Shown here piece after piece: positions 1-11,256 of a stretch of 64,000 bases of DNA. Numbering within the stretch: position 1 is the stretch's first letter; each line of letters begins with the position of its first letter. The notes beneath the pieces were generated by a model. The model was not told where the DNA came from and made no database searches. It worked only from the letters and a program-made list of their open reading frames with translations. This DNA comes from Raphanus sativus (lineage: Eukaryota > Streptophyta > Magnoliopsida > Brassicales > Brassicaceae), in NCBI RefSeq assembly GCF_000801105.2, contig NC_079518.1:10858106-10922105 (forward strand), written 5' to 3'. The translations under genes were made by a program, and so were the position numbers.

Positions 1-2420
1 GGACCATTGATTAAATCAATGGCCAGAAATGATACCGAAAGGGTGCAACCTTTGGAAAGGTGACCATTCCTTTTGTATAAATACAAGGGCAAGTCCGTGC
101 CTTTGGGGGCACGTCAGGGCTTCATTCTTCTTCCTGAAACACAAAGAAAAACCAGAGAAAACAGAGAGAAAGTCGGATGGCAACATCCAACCCCAAGAGT
201 GGGATGAAGGCAGCAAAGAGGCAGTTTTGATGGCAATCAAGAGGGGAGTTGTGAACGACCCTCTGGTGTGTTTTGATTGATGTTTGCCACGCCATGGGCT
301 TCCTCTACATCCATACTACACATTCAAATAGCCAGGAGAGAAGATGGAGGGCCGGATTGCACTTCCAATGGTGGAGACAGCCTTGAAGGCAGTGGTGTGT
401 AGAAAGGCAGTTTCATGGGAACTGAAGTGGGAAGTGATGCACGACCCTTGGGTGGTGTTTGATCATGGATGAACACACCCTAGGCTTCCTCTACATCATG
501 GTAACACACGCAAATGGTTAGAATTGAATGGAGAAGGCCGGACTCCACTCCCAAAGACATGTACAGCCTTGAAGGTGGATGCAGTGCAGAAACTGTTTTC
601 ATGGAAGTTCCATGGAAGGGATGATGGGTGCGACCCATGAATGGATCTTATCAATACTGGAGGTATGTGATAAGACCTGATTAAGACAAGTGCAAGAGGC
701 ACAAGGCCGGACCTGATCAGGGAAGCACAAGGTCTAGCAAGATCAAGTAAGAGGTAACATGTGTTGATTACTTATAATTATGTTTATGTTTATGTCTGTG
801 TGGTGTCTCTTGGGGTGGGATCAAGGCCAGGCATGGCACGCCCCTTGAGGAATGTATATTGTGATGTGTCTTAGGAATCCAAGACCCTGGACAAAGGGGC
901 GGATCATAACTGATCTAACTCATCCATGTGGGATGATGGTTAGATGCTGTTCATTGGATAGTGATCAATGATGGATCATGGTTGGTGTTGGGTTTGATCA
1001 TGGTGTGAACCATGAGTCCGACCCACTGATGAGACACATGAGAGTCCTAGTTCCAGAGGAACCTTGTGGAGTATAAGGTCCAATTCGTTTGGATTCAACA
1101 GCAAGCAAAGGAGAGGAGTAAGGCTAGTACTTGTTGGTATGGACCACAAGTATGGTGCTGGTGTGTTTATACAAGGAAGGCTGTGTGTGATCTGATCATG
1201 GGCAAGGATGGACGACCTGATCCATGGATGATGGATCAAGGTGTCTGATCTGATTGATCAAAGGATGCACCAGTGGTAAGAGCAACACTAATCAGGTTCA
1301 GTGGGACATAGTTCCATGGCCGGTTAGGTATGTGTGAAGACTCATCAGTTCTGAGTCATGTGGGGTGGTTGGTTGATTGACTCAGGAACTGGTGGGCATT
1401 ATTAATCATATTCTATGTTGATCAGACGTGGAGGTACTGAACCATGGAGTGGCCGGTTCAGAGAAATCTCTCCATGGCCTTGGTTGGGCAGGTAAGTGGA
1501 GATCTGATAGTTCCATAAGGAATTGTTAGGATCCGACTTCAAATATCTCTTAATGGGTATTTATCATGAATTATCATGGTGAAAGATTAGTTTTATCTCA
1601 TTGATTTAGAGGTGGTCAGTTATGGCCATATGGGCTGTTCATGGGCGAGATCAGTATGATCGAGGCCAGTTCTGAGAAATCTGACTTGACCATTCTCTTA
1701 GTTATGAATTATCATGATTTATCATGAATTTTAATTAGTTTTTGGAGCATGTTTGCTTGAGGTTGATTTTGCAGCTGAAGACTTCCCAAAGGTACTTGGT
1801 TTGTGGGGATGGTTGGTTGAATGACTAAGTACCTAAGGGGAGAGTTTATACATGTATAATGAGGAGTTGGACGAGTGGATGGGGAGCTAGGCAAAGCTAC
1901 CTCGCAGCTCGATCAGCTGGAAGAGAGTTGGGAACCTCAAGTGAAGTGTTTCAGTTCAGCTAGCTGAATGAGCTAAGCTAGACAGCTAAGGCAGCTGAGA
2001 CAAAGAGCTATCAAGCTCCGTGGATGTGGCAAAGGTATGATCTAGCAATATTGCATAGATCTAGATAGAATGGTTAGGGGAATGGAACCTCAGTTATTGT
2101 ATGACTTGGATTTGGTTCAGGATCAACCTTGGAGCTGGTAGTAGTTGTGTCTACTGATCATGGCTAAGGTGATTCGACCTGGCAAGTATTAGATTGGTTT
2201 TAGACCAATGGTTGATAGATAATATTCCGCTGTGCATAAGTTGAAAGGATCTAAGCTAGTGAATGACTAAGGTAGTCTTAAGCTAAAGTCTAAGATAGAC
2301 TTCGCCCTTAGGCGAAAGTACAGATAAAGATTGAAAAATTGAGTGGTTCGGTCAAAGTATGGACCGAGCGACGTGAGGCATCGACCACGGCCTAGCCGGC
2401 CGGGTTCGGGTCTTACACAA
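1..2420. mobile_element. LTR-like retrotransposon segment (partial)
   Basis: This block is clearly less AT-rich than the DNA after it and has no credible long reading frame. It ends abruptly near 2420 with a GGGTTCGGGTCTTACA-like terminus, after which AT-rich DNA begins; that ending resembles plant Ty3/gypsy LTR 3' ends. Between about 250 and 600 two diverged copies of a module of roughly 190 bp follow each other, sharing GGCTTCCTCTACATC and ACAGCCTTGAAGG. No primer-binding site, polypurine tract or gag/pol protein is visible, so this is a solo LTR, the end of a longer element, or a non-coding derivative. The left boundary lies outside the window. Confidence 0.45.
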
Positions 2421-4911
2421 ACTATCATGAATACCCATTTAATAAACAACTAATTTTTGTTGTTTAATAAATACACAACTTTTGAATTTCGTAGTTATTA
2501 CACATCAATTTATACAGATTTATACGATGTCAACTTTGTTTAATGGAAGTTAAAAACGACAAAATGTGGTTAAAACAGGAAAAAAAAAAACAAATTAGCT
2601 TCATAAAAATCCCCAAATCGATTGAGCCTTAATTCATCAATTCATCCCCAATTCGAGTTAGGAACCGTAATCTATTTCAATCTATCTTCTTCTCCAAACT
2701 TTGTTCATTTTATTCTTCCTTACTTTGATTCTTCCTTTACACTTCTGAATATATCATTTATATTTATAATTATTATAATTTTTTAATATATAATGTTATT
2801 TATAAACTTTTTAAAAAAGTTTAAATGTTTTTTTCTTAAAATAGTTTGAAAAGCATTTTAAAATTCTAAAAGAAAAATTGGAAACTGAAAAAAAAAAACA
2901 AAATATTTTATAAAAAAATTCGAATTTTAAAACATATCATTTGAAATATTAAACAAGTGTGCCTCTTTAATGAAACTTCTTTTGGTAATCCAAATTAATG
3001 AAAACTAGACCAATCTAAAGAAGTTATGATCAAATTTTATAAGCAATGCATATACATTTTGGTCATTTTATTTTTTGAATGCTATTTTGTGACAAAAACT
3101 TAAAAATTACTATTTGAGAGAATTGCCAAAAAATGTATTTTTCTTTTTACTGATTCACACGGGACTCACGGGTGGGTAGCGTTAAAGCCACGAGCAACCT
3201 GATTCACACGGATGGTAGCATTAAAGCTACGAGCAACCTTCTTTCCTTTTTTTCTGCTATTTTTTTTTTCTCTAACTTGGCTTCTCTATAAATATCAAAC
3301 AAATCGTTGATTAGAGACCCCAACACTTCCAAGAAAATAGCAAATAGAGTTTTATTGGTAAAGAAAGGATATTCTTTTTCTTGATTTCGTGGTAAAGAAA
3401 GTAAGGATGGTTGGAAACGTCTCAACGGAAAGGATTGTGAACTAAGACTCCAAGACTCGTTCTGTCGTCGATTCCAAGATTTCAGGATCATTCTCGATAC
3501 ATATCAAGCAAGTTGAACAGGATTTTGTGCGGCTTAGTGGCAGTCGTAGTGAAAATATGACAGCACAGGATATATACATATTTCTTATAATCAGGAATGG
3601 AAGAGTAGATTTTCTTTATAGAAGTTGTGTGTAATCTTATTGGTTATATGTGCTCAAGCATATTGACTGCATGTCAAAAAAAGATCATAGACCTGGACGA
3701 GATCACCTCAGTGATGCAAACTGTATAAAACTTACTTCTAGTTTAATATTACTTAAAGGATATTATTAACACCTCATTGTTGCAATGTACTAATTTTGTA
3801 AAATGAAAAATACAAGATGATACAGATAAGTTTTATTCTCAATGTCAAAGTAGTCATTGAGATGTCAATCTTCTAATTTAAAAATATCTTAATCAAAGAG
3901 AATACAAGTTCATTGCTTAATCTAAATGCAATGAAAAGTTTTATAAGTAACTAAGAAACAAATTTATTTAACAAAACTAAATAAAATGATCTCAAATTCA
4001 ATCACAACTTAAGTAAATAACAAGATTCAATCAAGGTTTTAAAGACAAGATTCATGAGAATAGGCAATTGATCAGAGAAGATAGACTACTAACTAAGGAT
4101 GCTAAATACAAACAACTACCATGTTTCTTCAACCTAAGATCTCACAAAGATAAGTTAATTTACTTCCATAACAATAGCTCTTAAGCTATAATGTTCTTAA
4201 CATCAACTCTCATTGGTTAATTACACACAAGCAAGAATTGAAAACAAGTCTTAATAGTCATAATACTTTCTTTACATCAATTTCCATCGGCCAAGCAAGT
4301 AAAACATATCATGACATCCATTCAAGAATTTCATCAAATACCTTCCAAACATGAAATTACTTATGATCCATATTGCGATTTTCCAACCTAATCTAGCAGT
4401 AAACACATCTCATATGTAAGAAACAATGTTAATCTAATATGTAAGAAACAATCTTATTCTAACACAGAGCCTCTCGATCCTCTCCAATAGTGGTTTTTTT
4501 ATTTTGCAAGACAGGTCCTCGTACTACTGGTTGTTTACAACTAGGCGCTAAACTCTTGGATTCTACAGAAAAGACCACCGAATTAACTCAAAACTTTCAA
4601 TTGATTATTTCAGACCTGCTCGTAATTTCGGAATGGTTCAAATAATTTTTTTAAGGAATTTTCTCTTTGTTTAAATATATATTTATGTAAAAAAATTTGC
4701 TGAAATATTTTTAATAACAAAATTTGATACTATGTAGCTCTTTTCCTGGTGTATTATAAATTTAAATTTTTTGAACATGGAAATGATATGAGTACTATTG
4801 TAGGGGAACAGCATTCACTGGCATATACGAAGAGGTATTACTAGATTTTACTATAGCACAAACTTTTTTGACACGAAGAAAGTATTTGAATACAACAACC
4901 ACAAGACTGGA
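2421..4911. other. AT-rich intergenic DNA, no recognised gene
   Basis: This is very AT-rich DNA with A/T homopolymers. A 40-50-bp tandem duplication lies at 3151-3238. A TATA-like CTATAAATAT is near 3284, but no convincing coding sequence follows. The longest frame (3204-3491, minus, 95 codons) is rich in Lys, Glu and Leu, resembles nothing I recognise and is probably chance. The 3' untranslated region of HDR probably reaches into the last few hundred bases. Confidence 0.5.
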
Positions 4912-7163
4912 TCAAGCCAGCTGCAACAACTCTTCACGTTTAATATCAAACACCTTCACCAAAACATCTTCCACGACCTGCAAATTCACAAAAACATTTC
5001 ACGCGCATGTCCTGCTGAAACAAAAGAAACAAAACCAACTGAAAATGAATATATACATATTTTTACCTTATCTGGAGTTGATGCACCTGATGTCACACCA
5101 ATGGTTATTGGCCCCTTTGGAAGAAAGTTCTCCTTCTCCACCAGCTCTCCGTACTATCAATGTAAACAAAGAAAGATCGTTGATAGCCATTCAAGAAAGA
5201 ATGAGTGGACTTTTATGGATGGCACTTGACTTACGTGGAGCTTATAGGCTATTTTGTTCCCAGGACCTATCCGTTGCTCACTGTCGATCCAGTAAGATGG
5301 GATTCCACGGACCTCTGAGATCTCCTGAAGGTGAGAAGTGTTGCTTGAGTTCCACCCACCTACCACTAGCATGAGGTCAATCTTCTCTTCCACTAGCTCA
5401 TAGATTGCATCTTGCCTCTCCTGAAAAGAGGAATAAACACTTCCTTGAGTGTAAGAACAGAAACTAACTCTAGAGATTTTTGGGGGAGATGTACTTGAGT
5501 AGCGTCGCATATGGTGTTGAAGCTGATGAAATGTCCATTTACGTTTTCCACTCCATACTTTCGCATCATTGTCCTCTCAATTAATTTTCCTGCAAAGTTT
5601 TTTTGTAGGCATGAGACGATTGTGATCTAAAGCAGTGTAATAGAAACTACTAGAGCTAAACTAACCAATCTCCTCTGTTTCTCCCTTGAGCATTGTAGTT
5701 TGGTTTGCAATACCCACTTTGATAAGGTCATTGTCAGGGTCAAAACCCTTTGACACAGCATATTTGAATTTCTACAAGGCCACCAAAGATTAGTACATCA
5801 GTACAAAAGTGAATCGATCAAAACACACAGAAAAATGTGAAAGGGATGCTGCTCTCTTTACCTCCATGAATTCCTCTTTTGTGGAGCTAGACCCATCGAG
5901 TTCACCACCAAGAATGTAATCACAAACGTAATTCGCCTGTGCTCAGTTATAACGTACACACATCAGCAACAGTCTATGCATATACAGAAGTTTTTTAACA
6001 GTATAAGGGTATGTACCTCTTTCATGTTCTTTACAATGATGTACTTCCCTGCAAAAGATGCGGTTGCAATGGTCTCCTCATGATTATATTTACCGTGAAT
6101 GATCGATGTATATTCTCCCTTCTTGTGCTTCTCAACCATGTTCCACACCTTCAGAGCCACAAATGTTCAAAAAGAAAGAAACCAATCAGCTAAACTAGTG
6201 ATAGACTTGGTGTAAGCTGGCTGGAAGATATGTATGTACCTTTGTGACCCAAGGACAAGTGGTGTCGACGATTTGAACCTTCTTATCATTAAGAACATAC
6301 ATCTCATCAACACCAGCTCCAAACGCAGGAAGGATCACCACGTCATCTTTATCCACCACATCAAACTGCTTCTTCGAATCCTCAACGGGAATTATCTGAA
6401 CATCCATTTCTTCTAACCTCTGACCAAAAGAAAACATCGAAAGGTTCAGACAGACCCATGAACAGTAGATAAGCACAGAGAAACGGCAGATACCTTATTG
6501 ACAGTGGGGTTATGAATAATCTCGTTAGTAATCCAAAGCTTCTCCTCAGGAAACTGCCTTCTTGCTTCATAAGCAATCTGAACAGCACGCTCAACACCCC
6601 AGCAAAAGCCATAAGCTTTGGCTAGCTTCACGGTAACATCTCCCCAAGAGTACGTATACCCATTTGCTTTCAGCGTCTCCAACACATCACCTGAGAGAGT
6701 GTCATATTTACAAATAACAAAGATGAATCACCATCCAAAGAATGCAACTTCTTATACTTTACCAAAATTCAATTCTTACCACAAAACATCATTGAGAGAT
6801 TAGCAAAAAAAAAAACAGAGCAACTAAAGAACAGAGCATTTTCAATTAAAAACCAAGACTTTCAAAAAACAGAGCATCCAACAAATGTGCTGTGAACTTA
6901 CTGGTGTACTCGCGATTCATGAGCTTGAGAGTCTCCTCCTTGTGACCAAACCCTTTGCGATTGTAATTATCGCTTCTTGTTAAGTTCCTACGGAACGTCT
7001 TGGCGTCGAAGTCGGAGTCCATCACCACAGATGGCGAAGGAGCTTCCTCGTTGGCAGACGAGCACCGGAGCGATGAAGGTTTCCGGCGGCGGATGGATCC
7101 GGATCCGGGAGTGAAAGTATCCGGGCGGATGCATAATCGGCAGAACTGAAACGCGAGAGCCAT
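4912..7163 (-). CDS. HDR: 4-hydroxy-3-methylbut-2-enyl diphosphate reductase, plastid (apparent frameshift in exon 5)
   Basis: HDR (ISPH) catalyses the last step of the plastid MEP pathway, reducing HMBPP to IPP and DMAPP with a [4Fe-4S] cluster. Ten coding exons on the minus strand fit GT/AG borders: 7163-6902, 6690-6494, 6419-6240, 6148-6017, 5936-5863, 5771-5666, 5589-5495, 5420-5235, 5153-5067, 4977-4912. The start at 7163 ([11 protein letters not shown]) matches Arabidopsis; an in-frame ATG at 7199 is less likely. A Ser/Arg-rich transit peptide comes first. The cluster cysteines are visible in [10 protein letters not shown] (exon 2), [10 protein letters not shown] (exon 3) and FNTICDATQ (exon 7). 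All exons keep phase except exon 5, which is 74 nt where 75 is needed: after SSST the frame slips (AAA where AAAA is expected, about 5878-5880). With that base the protein would be about 461 residues, close to Arabidopsis HDR. It is either a recent null allele or copy, or a sequence error. Identity is secure; function is uncertain. Confidence 0.93.
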
Positions 7164-7170
7164 GGAGATA

Positions 7171-7186
7171 GAGAGAGAGAGAGAGA
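7171..7186. repeat. (GA)n microsatellite in HDR 5' leader
   Basis: An uninterrupted GA run (CT in the sense of HDR) lies just upstream of the preferred HDR start codon at 7163. CT/GA tracts are common in plant 5' untranslated regions. Here it encodes the extra LSLSLSIS residues if translation began at 7199, which supports the downstream ATG as the true start. Confidence 0.8.
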
Positions 7187-7239
7187 GTTGTAGAGGCAAC
7201 AGCGGAGCTGACTGTAACTTGTAATGGATGGTCCACGAT

Positions 7240-8188
7240 TTATCTCTACCCTCTACATTATAAAATATAAATTAATTAAATTAATTAAAATGAATTAACA
7301 TGTGTATTTGGAAAATTGACCAAAAATATAGTAAAATACGTGTAAAATGCAACCAACCACGTGGACCTGTATTTTCAAATCTTAATTTTTAATAAAAATA
7401 AAAAGTCTTATTTTTGGAGATTTTATTTCATTTTGGTATCCTAATTTCTTATCATATTACCTACGCCACAAAATCATTGAGGAAAGTGAATTCTTGCAGA
7501 TGCAAATTTATATTTAAACTCTTTAAAGATGTGTGAATATATAAATTTGGATTCTAGATTGTTTCACTATTTGTCCGCTTCTTACCTACACATTTTCATG
7601 AATTATTATTAGGAAATATAAATATTTTGTAATTAACAAAGATCATTCTTCATTTTCATAGTTTCTTATTTGTTATACTAGTTATCTATTTTGATATTAT
7701 GTTGTCCACTTAGTATTGTTTTGCTATGTCTTCCATGATTTCTTCTATATCTTAAGTACTTAAAGAATCGCAAAGCCTGGTTCTAGTTGAACTGAATCCC
7801 TCATGAGAAAGGGTTTTTGTATGCTACTATTTTCAACCAAGTTTGATGATCAAAGTTAGACATTATATAGAGACTTTAGTTGATCACAATTTTAAGAATT
7901 TGCATATTTATAACTAAGAAAAATATATTTTATGTTTGTTAGGAAAAGAGACGCAATAATGACAAAAATAAAATGACAAATGCAATGATTCATCAATTAA
8001 TAAACATGTATCAAGATGAACTTGAAAGTGAAGACAACCTCTTCCAGACAAATATAGACAATGTGCAGTGTTCTATCTATTTTCTATTTGTAACTTTAGT
8101 TGTAGAATCAATCTTTTTAGACAAAGTTGAGGATGAAATCAAAGAGATGAGGTGAACCACACTTCTACTTCCATGACATACATTTTAC
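7240..8188. other. HDR upstream region and AT-rich DNA
   Basis: AT-rich sequence upstream of HDR, presumably containing its promoter. No TATA motif can be assigned with confidence among the many AT runs. The 60-codon frame at 7973-8155 shows no recognisable family and has no supporting context. Confidence 0.4.
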
Positions 8189-8750
8189 CCATGTTCGAAA
8201 ACTCGCCGCCTAGGGCCGTGTACTCGCCGCAAAAACGCTGCTCGGCCACCAAGCGCCGCGATTTGACGTTGCTCGGTCAATTAATCGGTGAAAAATAAGA
8301 AGTTCATCCTTATGCATATTTGAAGCAGCAAATCACGTATTAGGTTATAGATCTGATGTATGTTGGTTAAAAATCATGTGAATGAAAAGAAAGAACAAAG
8401 AAATCGTAAAAAAAAAAGAGAAGACGCTCTGAAATCTATTTGTCAAAGGTTGAAGACGAGGACATTTATGTCTTTTAAACTTCATTAAACCTAAAAAAGA
8501 GAAAAAAATATCCAAAACGGACAATACCAGGGTTCGAAGTCGGATTGGGCTAGCATGACAGGGCATCCTAACCGCTAGACCAGAGCTATTCGCGATGTTT
8601 ATTATGCATGTTTAATATATAACACTAAAAACAGTCTTAAAAACCCTAAAATTAATCCCCGATTAATCTCCGCATAATCTCCGATTAATACATTCGGCGC
8701 TAGGCGCTATCCTTCCGCACGCGTAGCGTCTAGCGAGTTTTTAAACATGG
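8189..8750. mobile_element. 562-bp TIR transposon with 8-bp target duplication
   Basis: The termini are inverted: the left end reads CCATGTTCGAAAACTCGC and the complement of the right end CCATGTTTAAAAACTCGC (16 of 18 match). The element is flanked by a perfect 8-bp direct repeat, CATTTTAC (8181-8188 and 8751-8758), the length typical of hAT-type target duplications. The interior holds GC-rich subterminal blocks (CTCGCCGCC near the left end, GGCGCTAGGCGC near the right end) and no protein-coding frame, so it is non-autonomous. A tRNA-like stretch is embedded at about 8528-8590. Confidence 0.8.
8528..8590 (-). other. tRNA-like stretch inside the TIR element
   Basis: On the minus strand the run TCTAGCGGTTAGGATGCC looks like a tRNA D-arm/A-box and is followed by a TTCGAACCC block like a T-loop. 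No complete cloverleaf with paired acceptor ends can be drawn, so this is a tRNA-derived relic or chance, not a tRNA gene. Confidence 0.3.
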
Positions 8751-8758
8751 CATTTTAC

Positions 8759-10742
8759 AATTCAATTTATTATGGATGTGAGAATTAACAAATAAACTAA
8801 ATTGCATTATTTGAGGACTATACAAAACATTTGAATGAGACAAATTGTAAATTGGAGTATTCACTATCAAGTGTGGCATATTCGTCTTCTCTCTCTAAAT
8901 AAGTTAGTTGATATAAAATGATATTTGTATAATATGGTTTGTGAACTCAGTTTTCTATAGTTTTATTTTTAATCATATATATTAAAACTAAAGTAAACAA
9001 TTGTAACCAACTTTTTATCTATTTTATTCTTAAAACACTACGTTACGAAGAGAAAAGTGAATTTTTATTTTCCAATTTTTTTCTCTAAATATTATTATTT
9101 TGAGTATTTAAATATGGGCTGATTTGTTAGTGTGAAATTAGGACAAATATAAATCATATACTTATTCCCATTTGAAAAGCCACACTCTAACCCTTACATC
9201 TGAAAGTTCAATCAACCTTTTTTATGAAGTCAGGTTTTGAAAACCCACTAGTTTCATGGTCATCAGTGTTTCCATGTTGATCGAAGAAGAAGACGTGATC
9301 GAAGAAGAAACGTGATCAACGAAGCGAAGATTATCGATGAAATGATGAAAAATCTTGAAAGAATGGCAAGTTTATCTTAAAAGAATGAGAAATTTATTTT
9401 CAAAGATAAAATTCAAATTGTATTTTAAAATTAAAAAAAAAGTATCTACAATTATAATATTTAAATAATTTAACATATGAATTTAAATAATTTAACTAAA
9501 TGAAAATAATGTGCATGTATTATAAACATCACTCAAAAATCTAATATTTACAAATATAATAAAACTGAAATGACATCTTTAGCTCTTATTTTAACATTTA
9601 AATTTAAAATATTACAAACGAATACAAAATCTTTTTTTTACGATCCCACTAAATATATCAAATTTGGATTAACACTGATCGTTATTAATGTATAATAGCC
9701 TATCTCTATGTAATTATATGCTCTTAACGAATAAAGACTGCTACTTATTAAGGGATTAGCTTGTAGATTAGAAGATCTGCATATGATATGTATAACACAA
9801 CTAGCTTTCTGTACAGTAAAATCCAATGAGAAACTGTTGAATTCCGCAAGAGTTTGCTATTGGACAATAGTTTCTACTAAACAGAAATATTTAATCAGCA
9901 TGAGATTCATATGATGCATTCATAATGAAGCTAAGACGTTGTTGACTTGGAAAACCACTATAAAAAATTGTATTTAGGGAGTGGAATTTATAAACTTTAT
10001 AAAAAAAATTAAATATTTAGAAATAATTTGAGAAGATTAGTTTTATCTTTTATAATAAATTTCAGATATTTATGAAAATTTTACAAACAAATTTGAAAAA
10101 TGGTATCAAATTTGAGATAAAACTTAGTATTCCTTCAGTAACATTAACAACTGACCAATAGTGGAAAAATGCCTAAAATTATTTGCCTAATCTTGTCAAG
10201 TGCTATCTACGTTCAGACGAATTATATGGATATATCAAGTATGATAGAATGGTCTTTGTGGGACAAGGACAACAAATGCTTGACAACATTGTACATTCGT
10301 TTAATATCTTCCAAAGGTATTTTAGGTAGTAAGGCTATGTGAAATGAACTATGGATGAGATTTAAGTATCTTTCAGCTTGCGTGCCTAATATTCCAATGT
10401 ATTTAGAACCTCACATGCATTCTACAAAGAATGTTCTAATTCGACGTAATACAGGACATGTAAAACCCAACACACTATATTTTATAGATGTTTAAAATCA
10501 AATGTAAAATATTCGAGATACAATAGACATATGTTTTTACCATTTAGATATCCTCTTAAAAGCAACTCGACAAATGGTATTATCTTTAAATATAGAAAAT
10601 ATTGTAAAAAGTAACACGTTCTCTCCTTTTTTTGAAAAAATAACATAATATTAATAGTTCCATAACCTTAGTATTTAAAGATGCTTTCGAAAATCATAGA
10701 AGCTTCCTCTAGTAACAACCACGTGTGAAGCACCCCGCCACA
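8759..10742. other. AT-rich intergenic DNA
   Basis: No gene recognised. A short stretch at about 10178-10400 is less AT-rich and could be an eroded coding fragment, but it contains stops in every frame I followed and no motif I can name. The small frame at 9638-9826 looks like chance. Confidence 0.4.
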
Positions 10743-11256
10743 TCTATACTAATAAAAATAGCCTTTTGAAGTTCCAGGGAGCGTCCACATCAACGGAAAA
10801 AAATTCACGGGAGAATGCCACGTGGCATTGTTATTAAAAAGAGAGAAAATAAATAATAAATAAATATACTATATAAGTAAAAACAAATAATAAGTAAATA
10901 TACATATAAGAAATAAAAATATTACATTAAACATATATTTGAAAAAGAATAAGTAAATATACAATATAAGAAAAAAGTAAATATTATTTTTTTAAAAGAA
11001 TATAATATAAGAAATATTACATAAAATGTTCATAATGTATTATTACCATTTTATATTAAAAGTTGAATAAATAAATTCAAAATTAGAATAAAAATATATA
11101 CAATATAAGAAATGGGAGTATTACATTTTTTACATTTAGTTTATATTTTTATTACTTCAAAAAAAAACTAAATGTAATATTTCCCAAAAGATGCCAGCTG
11201 ACATTATTAAAACAAAAAGTAAATATGAAATATAAAGAAAATGAACAATAATTAAA
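10743..11256 (+). mobile_element. Helitron-like 5' terminus, first copy
   Basis: The sequence begins TCTATACTAATAAAAATAG directly after an A, the form of plant Helitron 5' ends (TC start, A/T insertion site). It is followed by a GTCCACATCA block and a TGCCACGTGGCA palindrome, which are frequent near the heads of Brassicaceae Helitrons. No matching 3' hairpin plus CTAG end was found before the next head at 11257, so the extent is uncertain. Confidence 0.5.

Noticed and set aside
7164..7199. Upstream in-frame ATG for HDR at 7199
   Set aside because: The added residues are encoded by a (CT)n tract in the leader, and the homologous start is MALAFQ at 7163.
10178..10400. Possible copia-type polyprotein fragment
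   Set aside because: A few phrases look protein-like, but stops occur in each frame and no diagnostic motif is present.
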